Source of the DNA: Actinomadura sp. J1-007
Lineage (GTDB): Bacteria > Actinomycetota > Actinomycetes > Streptosporangiales > Streptosporangiaceae
Length of the DNA stretch: 64,000 nucleotides
NCBI RefSeq assembly: GCF_009793335.1
Contig: NZ_WING01000001.1
Location: 2,790,001 to 2,854,000, forward strand
Direction: 5' to 3'
Made by a program: the position numbers and the translations under genes. The notes below the pieces were generated by a model. The model did not search any database and was not told the origin of the DNA. It saw nothing but the letters and a program-made list of their open reading frames with translations. This document shows, piece after piece, positions 26,551-34,702 of the stretch; the first letter of the stretch is position 1, and each line of letters begins with the position of its first letter.

Positions 26551-27359
26551 GCGCCGCACCCGAGGCGCCCGCGGCGCCCGAAGCCGGGGACGTCCGGCGG
26601 GACGCGCTCGGCAAGGTCTTCGCGTCGGCGGCCGAGGCCGTGGCCGACATCCCGTCCGGCGCGTCGATCGCCGTCGGCGGCTTCGGCCTGTGCGGCATCC
26701 CGGACGCGCTGATCGACGCGATCGCCGAGACGGGCGTGTCCGGCCTGCGCGTCTTCTCCAACAACTGCGGCGTGGACGGCCACGGACTCGGCGTGCTCCT
26801 CGCGTCCGGCCGCATCGCCCGCGTCACCGCGTCGTACGTCGGCGAGAACAAGGAGTTCGCCCGCCAGTACCTCGCGGGCGAGCTGGAGGTCGAGCTGATC
26901 CCGCAGGGCACGCTCGCCGAACGGCTCCGCGCGGGCGGCGCGGGGATCCCCGCGTTCTACACCCCCGCCGGAGTCGGCACGCCGGTCGGCGAGGGCGGCC
27001 TGCCCTGGCGCTACACCCCGGACGGCACGGTGGCCGTCGCGTCCCCGCCGAAGGAGGAGCGCGAGTTCGGCGGCCGCCGCTACCTGCTGGAGGAGTCGAT
27101 CACCGCGGACTACGCGCTCGTCCACGCCGAGGTGGGCGACCGGCACGGCAACCTGGTCTTCGCCAAGGCGGCGGCCAACTTCAACCCGCTCGCCGCCATG
27201 GCGGGCCGGACGGCCATCGCCCAGGTGGAACGCCTGGTCGAGCCGGGCGAGCTGGACCCGGACCAGGTCCACCTGCCCGGCGTGTTCGTCCAGCGGGTCG
27301 TGCACACCGGCCCGCAGGACAAGCGGATCGAGAAGCGCACCGTACGGGAGGGCTCATGA
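26547..27359 (+). CDS. 3-oxoacid CoA-transferase, subunit A
   Basis: 270 residues. The Gly-rich CoA-binding region [35 protein letters not shown] and [20 protein letters not shown] mark the alpha subunit of a succinyl-CoA:3-ketoacid (ScoA/AtoD-type) transferase. It would convert the acetoacetate released by fumarylacetoacetase into acetoacetyl-CoA, taking CoA from a donor such as succinyl-CoA. An N-terminal extension of about 20 residues precedes the usual start. ATGA overlaps on both sides; subunit B follows. Confidence 0.94.
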   Translation: MSAAPEAPAAPEAGDVRRDALGKVFASAAEAVADIPSGASIAVGGFGLCGIPDALIDAIAETGVSGLRVFSNNCGVDGHGLGVLLASGRIARVTASYVGENKEFARQYLAGELEVELIPQGTLAERLRAGGAGIPAFYTPAGVGTPVGEGGLPWRYTPDGTVAVASPPKEEREFGGRRYLLEESITADYALVHAEVGDRHGNLVFAKAAANFNPLAAMAGRTAIAQVERLVEPGELDPDQVHLPGVFVQRVVHTGPQDKRIEKRTVREGS

Positions 27360-28000
27360 CCGGCTGGTCGCGGCAGGAGATGGCCGCCCGCGCCGCGCGC
27401 GAGCTGCGTCCCGGCGAGTACGTCAACCTCGGGATCGGCCTGCCGACGCTCATCCCCGGCCACCTGCCCGAGGGCGTGCACGTCGTCCTGCACAGCGAGA
27501 ACGGCATCCTCGGCACGGGCCCGTACCCGACCGAGGACGAGATCGACCCGGACCTGATCAACGCGGGCAAGGAGACGGTCACGGTACGGCCCGGCGCGTC
27601 GTTCTTCGACTCGGCGCTGTCGTTCGGGATGATCCGCGGCGGGCACATCGACACCGCCGTGCTCGGCGGGATGCAGGTCTCCTCGTCCGGCGACCTCGCC
27701 AACTGGATGGTGCCCGGCGCGATGGTCAAGGGCATGGGCGGCGCGATGGACCTCGTGCACGGCGCCCGCCGCGTGCTCGTCCTGATGGAGCACCTCACCC
27801 GCAAGGGCGAGCCCAAGCTCCTCCCGTCCTGCACCCTCCCGCTGACCGGCGCGGGGGTGGTCGACCGGATCATCACCGACCTCGCGGTCATCGACGTGAC
27901 CCCGTCCGGGCTGGCCCTGCGGGAGCTCGCGCCCGGCGTCACGCAGGACGAGGTGGTCGCCGCGACGGCCGCCGACCTCGCCCTCCCCGCCCGCACCTGA
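27356..28000 (+). CDS. 3-oxoacid CoA-transferase, subunit B
   Basis: 214 residues. The beta-subunit signature [19 protein letters not shown] and the catalytic Glu in [13 protein letters not shown] are clear. Also [20 protein letters not shown] and [16 protein letters not shown]. It pairs with the preceding gene to form the active transferase, linking homogentisate breakdown to acetoacetyl-CoA and, after thiolysis elsewhere, acetyl-CoA. It is the last gene of the operon; a strong stem-loop follows 5 bases after the stop. Confidence 0.95.
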   Translation: MTGWSRQEMAARAARELRPGEYVNLGIGLPTLIPGHLPEGVHVVLHSENGILGTGPYPTEDEIDPDLINAGKETVTVRPGASFFDSALSFGMIRGGHIDTAVLGGMQVSSSGDLANWMVPGAMVKGMGGAMDLVHGARRVLVLMEHLTRKGEPKLLPSCTLPLTGAGVVDRIITDLAVIDVTPSGLALRELAPGVTQDEVVAATAADLALPART

Positions 28001-28004
28001 CCCA

Positions 28005-28039
28005 CCGCGGCGCGCCGTCCCAGCAACGGCGCGCCGCGG
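28005..28039. terminator. Bidirectional terminator ending the homogentisate operon
   Basis: Perfect 14-bp inverted repeat CCGCGGCGCGCCGT (28005-28018) and ACGGCGCGCCGCGG (28026-28039) with a 7-nt loop, between the convergent CoA-transferase and MerR genes. Confidence 0.75.
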
Positions 28040-28052
28040 CCCCTCGCGAGCC

Positions 28053-28820
28053 TCAGCGTTCACGCCCCTCCCGGTTCGCCGCGCGCTCTCTCAGCACCCT
28101 GACGAACCGGCGGAACGTCTCGGCCTGGGCGCGCGACAGCTCGGCCGACACCAGCCGCAGCCAGTCGCCGTTCTCGCCGTCGCCCAAGCTGGCCGCCACG
28201 GCCACCGCCATCTCCTCCGGCAGGTGGTCGGCGAGGTCGGCGGCCAGCTCCGCGACGCGCGGATCGCGCGGATCGGCGTCGGCGAGCTCGTCCAGGCGCG
28301 CGTAGAGGCGATGGCCCCGGGCCACCGCCTCGGGCTCGATCAGCGGCCCGAACAGCTCGGCCATCCCGCCGGACTCCGCCTTGGAGCCGACCATCGTCAG
28401 CAGCGCGCGGTCCAGCTCCGCGAGCTTCGAGCCCCCGGCGGGCAGCTCCCGCAGCACGGCGGCCATCTCCGGCGGGACCGTCGAGTCCGGGTGCAGGTCC
28501 GCCTCGTCCAGCAGGACCGCCAGCCTGCGCCGCCGCGCCGCGATCGCGTCCTGCTGCCGCGCGAGGTCGGCGTCCAGCTCCGCCAGCACCTCGCGCAGGT
28601 CGCGCCCCCGGTCGTCGGCCAGCACGTCGCGGATCTCGTCCAGCGACAGCCCCAGCTCGGCCAGCCTGCGCACCCGCGCGAGGACCACGCCGTCGCGCAG
28701 CCGGTAGTCGCGGTAGCCGTTGGCCAGCCGCTCGGGCTCGGGCAGCAGCCCGAGGCGGTGGTAGTGGCGGACGGTCCGGGTGGACACCCCGACCAGCGCC
28801 GCGAGCTCGCCGATTCGCAT
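28053..28820 (-). CDS. MerR-family transcriptional regulator
   Basis: 255 residues from the ATG at 28820, where the MerR winged helix begins at once: MRIGELAALVGVSTRTVRHYHRLGLLPEP, followed by NGYRDYRL. A coiled-coil helix (LREVLAELDADLARQQDAIAARR) joins it to a long C-terminal effector domain of about 150 residues without metal-binding cysteines, so it is not a metal sensor. It is divergent from the small kinase gene at 28912, a possible target. Confidence 0.9.
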   Translation of the reverse strand: MRIGELAALVGVSTRTVRHYHRLGLLPEPERLANGYRDYRLRDGVVLARVRRLAELGLSLDEIRDVLADDRGRDLREVLAELDADLARQQDAIAARRRRLAVLLDEADLHPDSTVPPEMAAVLRELPAGGSKLAELDRALLTMVGSKAESGGMAELFGPLIEPEAVARGHRLYARLDELADADPRDPRVAELAADLADHLPEEMAVAVAASLGDGENGDWLRLVSAELSRAQAETFRRFVRVLRERAANREGRER

Positions 28821-28911
28821 ACCCGCATGCAACACGTTGCCGCCGCGTCAAGGTCAACCGCCCCGCGAAACCGGGTCGCCTCCCCCGGGCGCGAACTGGG
28901 AGGCTCCGTCC

Positions 28912-29445
28912 ATGGAACGAGCCGAAGCCCTGCTGATCGGAGGCCGCGCGGGCGCCGGCAAGACCACGGTGGCCTGGGAGGTCTCGGCCCTGCTGCGGAG
29001 CGCGGCGGTCGCCCACGCGGTGGTCGAGGGCGACTTCATGGGCCAGGTCCACCCCGCCCCACCGGACGATCCGGACCGTTCCGCGATCACGGAGGCCAAC
29101 CTCGCGGCCGTCTGGGCCAACTTCGCGCGCCTCGGCCACCGCCGCCTGATCTACACCAACACCGCGAGCGTGCTGCCGGAGTCGGCCGCCATGTTCCGCA
29201 CCGCCATGGGCCCGGACGTACGACTCGTCCGCGTCCTGCTCACGGCGTCCGACGCCACCACCGAGCGGCGCCTCTCGGCCCGCGAGCAGGGCTCCGAACT
29301 GGCGCGGGAGCTGGCCAACAGCATCTGCAAGGCCGCCCTCCTCGACGCCCGCGCCCCCGCCGGCACCGTCCGCGTGCCGACGGACGACCGCCCGGTCATG
29401 GACATCGCCCGCGAGGTCACCGCCACCACCGGCTGGATCGGCTAG
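28912..29445 (+). CDS. P-loop ATPase/kinase-like protein
   Basis: 177 residues. Walker A GGRAGAGKTTVAWEVS lies at about residues 9-25, followed by VVEGDFMGQVHP, similar to small-molecule kinases of the gluconate/adenylylsulfate kinase and zeta-toxin-like type. A lid-like basic region (TTERRLSAREQGSELAREL) and a final VPTDDRPVMDIAREV match such kinases. The substrate is not known. ATG at 28912 with GGGAGG upstream. Confidence 0.82.
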   Translation: MERAEALLIGGRAGAGKTTVAWEVSALLRSAAVAHAVVEGDFMGQVHPAPPDDPDRSAITEANLAAVWANFARLGHRRLIYTNTASVLPESAAMFRTAMGPDVRLVRVLLTASDATTERRLSAREQGSELARELANSICKAALLDARAPAGTVRVPTDDRPVMDIAREVTATTGWIG

Positions 29446-29487
29446 CGCCCGAGCTCCGTCCCGACCCGTTCTCCCCGTGAAAACGCG

Positions 29488-29919
29488 CTACTCGAACGCC
29501 TGCGCCACGGCGAGGCTGTCCTCGTAGACGTGATGCCGGGTGATCCGGCCGCCGTCCACCGTCAGATGCAGGGCGAACCGGGCACGGTAGGCGCGCCCCG
29601 TGGAACGCGCCGTCTGCCGGATCTCGCCGAGCACCACGGCGTCCGCGCCGTCCACGAGGACCCGCTCGACCCGCGTGCCGGCCTCCTCCGGCACGTGGTG
29701 CTCCCCGATCAGGCCGTAGTGCGCGACGGCGTCCCCGCCGCTCGACCGGTGCCGGATCCACGGCGTCGCCGCCCGCCCGTGCTCGGCCTCGGGCCAGTTC
29801 AGCTTCCAGTCGACCCGCTCGGCGTACAGCTCGGCGATCGACTCGGGGACGCCCTCGCCGATCCGGCGCAGCAGTTCGTCCACCACGTCACGCGTGGTCA
29901 GGCCGGATGTGATTTCCAT
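29488..29919 (-). CDS. SnoaL-like/NTF2-fold protein
   Basis: 143 residues from ATG 29919; an ATG at 29928 is an alternative. NTF2-like features: VVDELLRRIGEGVPESIAEL, YAERVDWKLNWP, a central linker, then TRVERVLVDGADAVVLGEIR and FALHLTVDGGRITRHHVYED at the end. Such proteins are ketosteroid-isomerase-like or unknown. Not closely similar to the copy at 17530. Divergent from the small secreted protein at 30077; paired palindromes lie between them. Confidence 0.82.
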   Translation of the reverse strand: MEITSGLTTRDVVDELLRRIGEGVPESIAELYAERVDWKLNWPEAEHGRAATPWIRHRSSGGDAVAHYGLIGEHHVPEEAGTRVERVLVDGADAVVLGEIRQTARSTGRAYRARFALHLTVDGGRITRHHVYEDSLAVAQAFE

Positions 29920-29958
29920 GCCCGCCATCCTGAACGCCGCGCGAGCCCCGAAGCGATG

Positions 29959-30045
29959 ACCTCCGAGGTAATGGGCCGCGGGCAGCCGTCGCGGATGCGG
30001 GCGTTCCACCACTCGATCACCCTCCGTAGCACTACCTTCGGTAAT
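29959..30045. promoter_or_regulatory. Two related palindromes in a divergent promoter
   Basis: ACCTCCGAGGTAAT (29959-29972) and TACCTTCGGTAAT (30033-30045) share the form ACCT..GGTAAT and are each symmetrical. They may be paired operator sites for an unknown regulator. Confidence 0.4.
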
Positions 30046-30051
30046 CGCCTG

Positions 30052-30061
30052 TTCACGTGAA
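30052..30061. promoter_or_regulatory. CACGTG-core palindrome before the secreted protein gene
   Basis: TTCACGTGAA, a perfect 10-bp palindrome ending 15 bases before the ATG at 30077 and next to the ribosome site AAAAGGAGA. Confidence 0.4.
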
Positions 30062-30076
30062 GCAAAAGGAGACGAC

Positions 30077-30451
30077 ATGAAGCTCGTTCGCACCGCCGCG
30101 CTCGCCTTGGCCGCGATCGGCGGGTTCACCCTGGCCACCGCCCCCGCCGCCCTCGCCGACCCCGGCCCGGCGGCCGACGACGTGGCGCCGACCTACATCT
30201 GCGACACCGACCGGCCGACGCCGATCGTCTACCCGCCGTTCATCCACGGCCTCGGCTGCAAGGCATCGCCGGGCGCCCCCACCGAGGGCGAGGTCCGGGG
30301 ACCGGTCAACGTCTTCATCATCCACGCCAGGTTCAGCCCCGCCCCGGGCCTGTGGACGTGCCGCCATGCCACCGTCAGCGCCGCCGAGGGGAACGAGACC
30401 GTGAACGTGCTCGGACGCTTCTGCGAACACCCTGAAGAGCGCCGTCGCTGA
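30077..30451 (+). CDS. Small secreted protein
   Basis: 124 residues. A textbook Sec signal peptide: MKLVRTAALALAAIGGFTLA, hydrophobic core then cleavage expected after APAALA (about residue 27). The mature protein of about 97 residues has four cysteines (ICDTD, GLGCKAS, WTCRHA, RFCEHP), so two disulfides are possible. I do not recognise the family. ATG with AAAAGGAGACG upstream. A strong stem-loop follows. Confidence 0.8.
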   Translation: MKLVRTAALALAAIGGFTLATAPAALADPGPAADDVAPTYICDTDRPTPIVYPPFIHGLGCKASPGAPTEGEVRGPVNVFIIHARFSPAPGLWTCRHATVSAAEGNETVNVLGRFCEHPEERRR

Positions 30452-30462
30452 ACCCCCGACGA

Positions 30463-30503
30463 GGGCCGCCGCCGTAACGGCGCGACCGCCACGGCGGCGG
30501 CCC
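30463..30503. terminator. Stem-loop after the secreted protein gene
   Basis: GGGCCGCCGCCGT (30463-30475) and ACGGCGGCGGCCC (30491-30503), a perfect 13-bp stem with a 15-nt loop. Confidence 0.65.
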
Positions 30504-30580
30504 CGCGAAGCACCGGTGTCACACTCCGCCGCGCCGTTCCGTCAGAGGGATGTAACCGTACGGACGGCAAGGAGAGCACC

Positions 30581-31054
30581 ATGGAAGCCCGCATCAACTA
30601 CATCGGCACCAGCGTCGGATCGAAGCTCGTGAAGCACATCAACGGGGCGTCCAAGGCCATAGCCGACTCTTCCCTGCCGGCCGCGACGCTCGAACTGGTG
30701 AAGATCCGCGCCAGCCAGATCAACGGCTGCGCCTACTGCCTCGACATGCACACCAAGGACGCCGCGCAAGCCGGAGAAACCCCCCTGCGCCTCAACCTCG
30801 TGGCGGCCTGGCGGGAGGCCACCGTCTTCACCGCCGCCGAACGCGCCGCGCTGGAACTCACCGAACAGGGCACCCGCCTCGCCGACGCCTCCACCGGCGT
30901 CCCCGACGAAGTCTGGGCGAACGCCGCCGAGCACTACGACGAGGAACAGCTCGCCGCCCTGATCTCCATGATCGCCCTCATCAACGCCTACAACCGCCTC
31001 AACGTCATCACCCAACTCCCCGCCGGCGACTACCACCCCGGCCAATGGTCCTAA
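30581..31054 (+). CDS. Carboxymuconolactone decarboxylase/AhpD-family protein
   Basis: 157 residues. The AhpD-like core ELVKIRASQINGCAYCLDMH carries the redox pair Cys-x-x-Cys and the downstream His-Thr-Lys (MHTKDAAQAGE) of alkylhydroperoxidase-type proteins. These are small all-helical proteins with peroxidase-like or decarboxylase roles; the CxxC here favours the redox group. ATG at 30581 with AAGGAGAG before it. Lower Leu/Gly skew and frequent AAG/GAA codons hint at good expression, which is only a hint. Confidence 0.9.
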   Translation: MEARINYIGTSVGSKLVKHINGASKAIADSSLPAATLELVKIRASQINGCAYCLDMHTKDAAQAGETPLRLNLVAAWREATVFTAAERAALELTEQGTRLADASTGVPDEVWANAAEHYDEEQLAALISMIALINAYNRLNVITQLPAGDYHPGQWS

Positions 31055-31100
31055 CCGGCCACGCCTCCGCCTGCCGAGACGTGCGGGCAGCACCTCCGGC

Positions 31101-32147
31101 TCACCACCGGCCGCGCCGCTTGCCCGGATCCAGCGGGATGTCGTCGAGTCCGAGGCGATACCAGTGACGCCCGGTCATCACATGCAGGTCGGCCCCACGG
31201 CCCACGACCTGCACGACGTCGGACAGATCCCGCCCGTCCGGCAGAACGAGCCGGTACTCGGCCCTGACCCGGAAACGGTCCGCGTCGAGTTCGCCAACGA
31301 CCAGCCGGTCATGGTCCGCTCCGTGCCCGCCGAACAGAGCGATCCGCGAGCCACAGACCGCCAGGGCCGTGACGCTTCGGACATCATCGTTGCGCCACCC
31401 GCTGAGCACTCCGTCCTTCACGCGCACAATGGGAAAACCGGTGTAGTAGCAGGCCCAAGCGGTTTCGCCGTCTACGTTGAGGGCGTAGCAGTCGCAGATC
31501 AGCCCCCATGGATGCGTGTCGTACGCGGGGAAACGCCACTCCGGCCGCAGTTCTTCTGAAAACCGTACGAGCCCGGGCGCGCCAATCGGTTCGGACGCTC
31601 CGGTGCCGCCCCAGCCGTAATTGCCGAAGACACCTTCGTCGAAGTAGCCGACCCAGGTCCGGCCGCTTTTCGTGGTGTAGACGTGCTCGACGCCGTCCCC
31701 GATCGTCTCCACGGCCTCCACGCGTCCGTCGGCGTCACAGATGACCGCGTTGCGGTCGGGGTTTCCAGGGCGCCATTGGGCCCGCGCACCCACCAGAAGG
31801 ATCCGGCCGTTCGGCAACGGCTGGAGATCGACGTACGCGAGCGGAAGCGGCAGCCGGGCGATCGCCACAGGCTCCCGCGTGTGCATCGTGACGCGCACAC
31901 CTACCGGGCGGGGCGACCGAGGGTCCGGGAACACCGTCCATCCTGGCTGCGTGGTCCATGGCCTCAGCGCCGCGAGGTCCGCCGCGTCCGCCCAGAGAGC
32001 GATGGCGTGGCCCTTTGGCCCGACCGAGACGGACAGCAGTTCCTCGCCAGGCTCCCCGCCCAGGTCCGCGTGGTAGCGCGCGGCCACAGTGGGGAGTGCC
32101 GTCACCGCCTCGTGCCGTTCCGTCTCCCGCTTCTTCCGGTTATCCAT
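31101..32147 (-). CDS. Hypothetical protein, possibly beta-propeller
   Basis: 348 residues from the ATG at 32147 (MDNRKKRETERHEAV); upstream in-frame sequence is not convincing. No signal peptide or membrane segment. The body shows repeated short beta-like blocks, for example NAVICDADGRVEAVETIGDG, TKSGRTWVGYFDEGVFG, CDCYALNVDGETAWACYYTG and VTALAVCGSRIALFGGHG, which resemble propeller blades. It is somewhat lower in GC than its neighbours. I do not recognise a named family. Confidence 0.7.
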   Translation of the reverse strand: MDNRKKRETERHEAVTALPTVAARYHADLGGEPGEELLSVSVGPKGHAIALWADAADLAALRPWTTQPGWTVFPDPRSPRPVGVRVTMHTREPVAIARLPLPLAYVDLQPLPNGRILLVGARAQWRPGNPDRNAVICDADGRVEAVETIGDGVEHVYTTKSGRTWVGYFDEGVFGNYGWGGTGASEPIGAPGLVRFSEELRPEWRFPAYDTHPWGLICDCYALNVDGETAWACYYTGFPIVRVKDGVLSGWRNDDVRSVTALAVCGSRIALFGGHGADHDRLVVGELDADRFRVRAEYRLVLPDGRDLSDVVQVVGRGADLHVMTGRHWYRLGLDDIPLDPGKRRGRW

Positions 32148-32220
32148 GCCCGGACTCCAGCACTTTCCCGCCGTACGCGCCACCCGATATGGAGGCACTC
32201 GCCGCGTCACCGTTTTCAGG

Positions 32221-33306
32221 TCAGTGGGGGGTCTCGTTCGTCCAGCCTTCGGTGAGGGTGCAGGTGTAGTCGAAGCGGAGGCCCGGTCGCATTCCGCTCT
32301 TGCCCGGCTTCTTGAGGATCATCTGGTCGCCGAGCACGTTGTCGGTGTCCGGGTCCAGGACGAGCTGGTATTCCACGACCGAGCCGTCGTCGCGTTCGAC
32401 CCACGGCGCGGCCAGGCCGATGCCCGTACGGCCGCACGCGTCCCGGACCGTACCGATGGAACGGATGCCCGACAGTCCGGCCAGCATCCGCAGCACCGCC
32501 GCCCGCGACTTCGGCGCGGCCAGCTTGTCGCCGATGTAGCGGGCCCCGGCCATCAGCTCGTTGGCGCGGCCGTCCACGAAACCGGCGTCCCGGCGGGCCA
32601 TCGCGACGAATGCGGCCGGGTCCGCTCCGGTGGCGATCCTGGACGGCACGCTCGGCGGTTCGGTGTCCGGGTCCAGGATGTAGACGGGGCGGTGCGGCTC
32701 TGGCGGTGCGGCGTCCCTGGCCAGGTCGAGGCGGTCGCCGTCGGCCTGGGCCCGCCAGCGCGTCGGGGAACCGGCCTTGCGCCACGCCGCCACGTCCTCA
32801 GGCGTCCGCGGCCCGACCGGCTCGGCCTTCTCGGCGAAGTGGCCGCGTCCCTGTCCGGTGCCCGGCTGCCAGGCGTCGCTCCTGACTTCGGTGTAGATCA
32901 CGTAGCCGCCGGAGACGACGTGCCACGCCTGCCCCCGGAGCGTGCGCTGCCGCCAGTAGCGGCCCGGCTTCGGCGGCGTCCAGGGGTTCGGCTTCGTCCC
33001 GGACTCCAGCCTCGTCGCGGCGGCCAGCAGGAACGTCCGCGCCCGAACGTGCTGCTCCGCGGCCCGTTCCTTGGACAGCGCCGGGGTCCCTTCGCCGTCC
33101 CCGAGGGATGCGGTCGCGAGGACTGCGGCGGTGGCGGCCGCGACCAGGCCCAGCCCGACCCCGAGCCGCGGACGCCACCGCCGCCTGCGGGGCTCCGGAA
33201 CGGCCGGCCGCATCAGCTCCTCCAGGCGGCGCCGCCCGTCAGCGGCCTCCAGGGCCGACGGGCCTCCCTCGTCGAACGCCTCCGCGACGATCGTCAACTC
33301 ATCCAT
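32221..33306 (-). CDS. CU044_5270 family membrane protein, partner of the ECF sigma factor
   Basis: 361 residues from ATG 33306, which lies within the end of the sigma-factor gene (8-base overlap), so the two are translationally coupled. A cytoplasmic N-terminus of about 45 residues (LEAADGRRRLEELMRPAVPE) precedes a single transmembrane helix (GVGLGLVAAATAAVLATASL) and a long extracytoplasmic domain with GRYWRQRTLRGQ, VVEYQLVLDPDT and VLGDQMIL. This is the CU044_5270 arrangement, found beside ECF sigma factors in actinobacteria. An anti-sigma or envelope-sensing role fits the topology, but there is no zinc-binding anti-sigma motif, and the function is inferred. Confidence 0.85.
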   Translation of the reverse strand: MDELTIVAEAFDEGGPSALEAADGRRRLEELMRPAVPEPRRRRWRPRLGVGLGLVAAATAAVLATASLGDGEGTPALSKERAAEQHVRARTFLLAAATRLESGTKPNPWTPPKPGRYWRQRTLRGQAWHVVSGGYVIYTEVRSDAWQPGTGQGRGHFAEKAEPVGPRTPEDVAAWRKAGSPTRWRAQADGDRLDLARDAAPPEPHRPVYILDPDTEPPSVPSRIATGADPAAFVAMARRDAGFVDGRANELMAGARYIGDKLAAPKSRAAVLRMLAGLSGIRSIGTVRDACGRTGIGLAAPWVERDDGSVVEYQLVLDPDTDNVLGDQMILKKPGKSGMRPGLRFDYTCTLTEGWTNETPH

Positions 33307-33877
33307 GGGACTCCACCTCATCCGCGTGGTCGATCCGGCCCAGCGCCTCCCGCACCTTCCTTCGGGCCCGGTTCATCCGCGACCCGACCGTTCCGCCGGG
33401 AATCCCCAGCGCCGCCGCGACCTCCTCGTAGCCGAGGCCGCCGACCGCGACGAGCAGCAGCACGTCCCGGTCGCCCTCGGCCAGCGCGGCCACGGCCGCC
33501 GCCAACCGGGGGCGCATGCCCTCGGCGGTGAGGCGTTCCACGACCCGTTCCTCGTGCCCGGCGGCAACGGCTCCCGCGCCGAGACGCGCGATCGCGGCCA
33601 TGCGGCGGTTCTCGGTACGCCGGTGCTGGCCGACCAGGTTGGTGGCGATGCCGTACAGCCAGGGCCGCAGGGCGCCGCGCGCCGGGTCGAACCGGTCCCT
33701 GTTGCGGTACGCGTCCAGGAACGTCTCGGCGGCGATGTCCGCGGCGGCGTCGCGGCCGAGCCGAGCCGCCACGTAGCGGTAGATCTGGGGGAAGTACTCG
33801 TCGTAGATCTCGGCGAACCGATCGGGCTCGTGCCAAGCCCCTTCCGGCACGCCTACGGCGCGCGTCGAGGGCGTCAT
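33299..33877 (-). CDS. ECF-subfamily RNA polymerase sigma factor
   Basis: 192 residues. Region 2 (about 18-90): DRFAEIYDEYFPQIYRYVAA, then the DNA-melting part RGALRPWLYGIATNLVGQHRR. Region 4 (about 130-180): LAEGDRDVLLLVAVGGLGYEEVAAAL and IPGGTVGSRMNRARRKVREA. No C-terminal extension, so it is a compact ECF factor. It redirects RNA polymerase to a small regulon, controlled in all likelihood by the overlapping downstream membrane protein. No clear AAC-type ECF promoter was identified upstream in 33878-34006. Confidence 0.94.
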   Translation of the reverse strand: MTPSTRAVGVPEGAWHEPDRFAEIYDEYFPQIYRYVAARLGRDAAADIAAETFLDAYRNRDRFDPARGALRPWLYGIATNLVGQHRRTENRRMAAIARLGAGAVAAGHEERVVERLTAEGMRPRLAAAVAALAEGDRDVLLLVAVGGLGYEEVAAALGIPGGTVGSRMNRARRKVREALGRIDHADEVESHG

Positions 33878-34006
33878 CCGCGACTCCCTGTCATATCCGG
33901 CCTTTCGGGGGCGTATCGGCGGTCACCCCTTGTCAGCCGGAACGCGGAGGTTTCTTCACGGGCCCGTACGGCCTGGACGCGTCGACCACCGCGCGGAGCG
34001 GCCCGG

Positions 34007-34591
34007 CTACCGCGGCCGGAGTCCGTCGAACGCCAGGTTCAATATGACCTCGACCTGCTCGGGCGTGGTCGGCCGGGTGCCGAGCAGCAGGCGGTAGTAG
34101 AGCGGGGCGTAGATGAGCTCTATGACATCGTCCAGTACGACGTCGGCCCGGATCTGGCCTTGCCGCCGCGCCTGCTCCAGCCGGTTTCGGCAGCCCTCGA
34201 CCCGCGGCCTGACCAGCGTGTTCAGCACCACCTGCGCCGTGGCCGGATCGGACTGCGCGGCTCCGATGACCTCCCGGTAGGTCGAGGACTGCGCCGCCTG
34301 GAAGTACCGCGCGACGATGACCATCTGATCGCGCAGATCGGCCAGCACGTCGCCGGTGTCCGGGAAGTCGGGGGACGGCGCGCTCTGCCGGTCGATCGCC
34401 TCGACCAGCACCGCGGCCTTGGACGGCCACCACCGGTAGATCGTCTGCTTGCCCACCCCCGCCTCCTTGGCGATGGCGTCGACGCTGGTCTTGGCGAAGC
34501 CCTGCTCCCGGCACAGCTTCAGCGCGGCATCGAGGATCGCCTTGTGGGAGCGCTCGTTCCGGTAGCGCGGATTCGCCGATTCGGTGCTCAT
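34007..34591 (-). CDS. TetR-family repressor, probable regulator of the carotenoid oxygenase
   Basis: 194 residues. N-terminal DNA-binding domain: HKAILDAALKLCREQGFAKT, then SVDAIAKEAGVGKQTIYRWWPSK (about residues 17-60). The C-terminal domain (TYREVIGAAQSDPATAQVVL, VLDDVIELIYAPLYYRLLLG) resembles TetR_C_33-type AcrR relatives. Divergent from the oxygenase gene; the 111-base gap carries two perfect palindromes sharing AACGAGACG, as expected for a repressor controlling both genes. Confidence 0.93.
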   Translation of the reverse strand: MSTESANPRYRNERSHKAILDAALKLCREQGFAKTSVDAIAKEAGVGKQTIYRWWPSKAAVLVEAIDRQSAPSPDFPDTGDVLADLRDQMVIVARYFQAAQSSTYREVIGAAQSDPATAQVVLNTLVRPRVEGCRNRLEQARRQGQIRADVVLDDVIELIYAPLYYRLLLGTRPTTPEQVEVILNLAFDGLRPR

Positions 34592-34614
34592 GGGCAGCGA
34601 TTCTATACAAAACG

Positions 34615-34627
34615 AGACGACTCGTCT
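34615..34627. promoter_or_regulatory. TetR operator O1
   Basis: AGACGA-C-TCGTCT, perfect 13-bp palindrome preceded by AACG, 24 bases upstream of the TetR start codon and overlapping the TTGACG -35 box of the oxygenase promoter. Confidence 0.6.
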
Positions 34628-34656
34628 TGACGGAGGGGTCGCGCCGGGCCTAGCCT
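34627..34656 (+). promoter_or_regulatory. Promoter of the carotenoid oxygenase gene
   Basis: TTGACG at 34627-34632 and TAGCCT at 34651-34656, spacing 18 bases. The -35 box overlaps O1 and the transcript start would fall at the edge of O2. Confidence 0.55.
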
Positions 34657-34665
34657 CACCTCAGA

Positions 34666-34684
34666 ACGAGACGTCTTGTCTCGT
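34666..34684. promoter_or_regulatory. TetR operator O2
   Basis: ACGAGAC-GTCTT-GTCTCGT, perfect 7-bp inverted repeat with a 5-nt spacer, 18 bases before the oxygenase ATG. It shares AACGAGACG with O1. Confidence 0.6.
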
Positions 34685-34702
34685 ACCACGCGGAGGTGGA
34701 TC

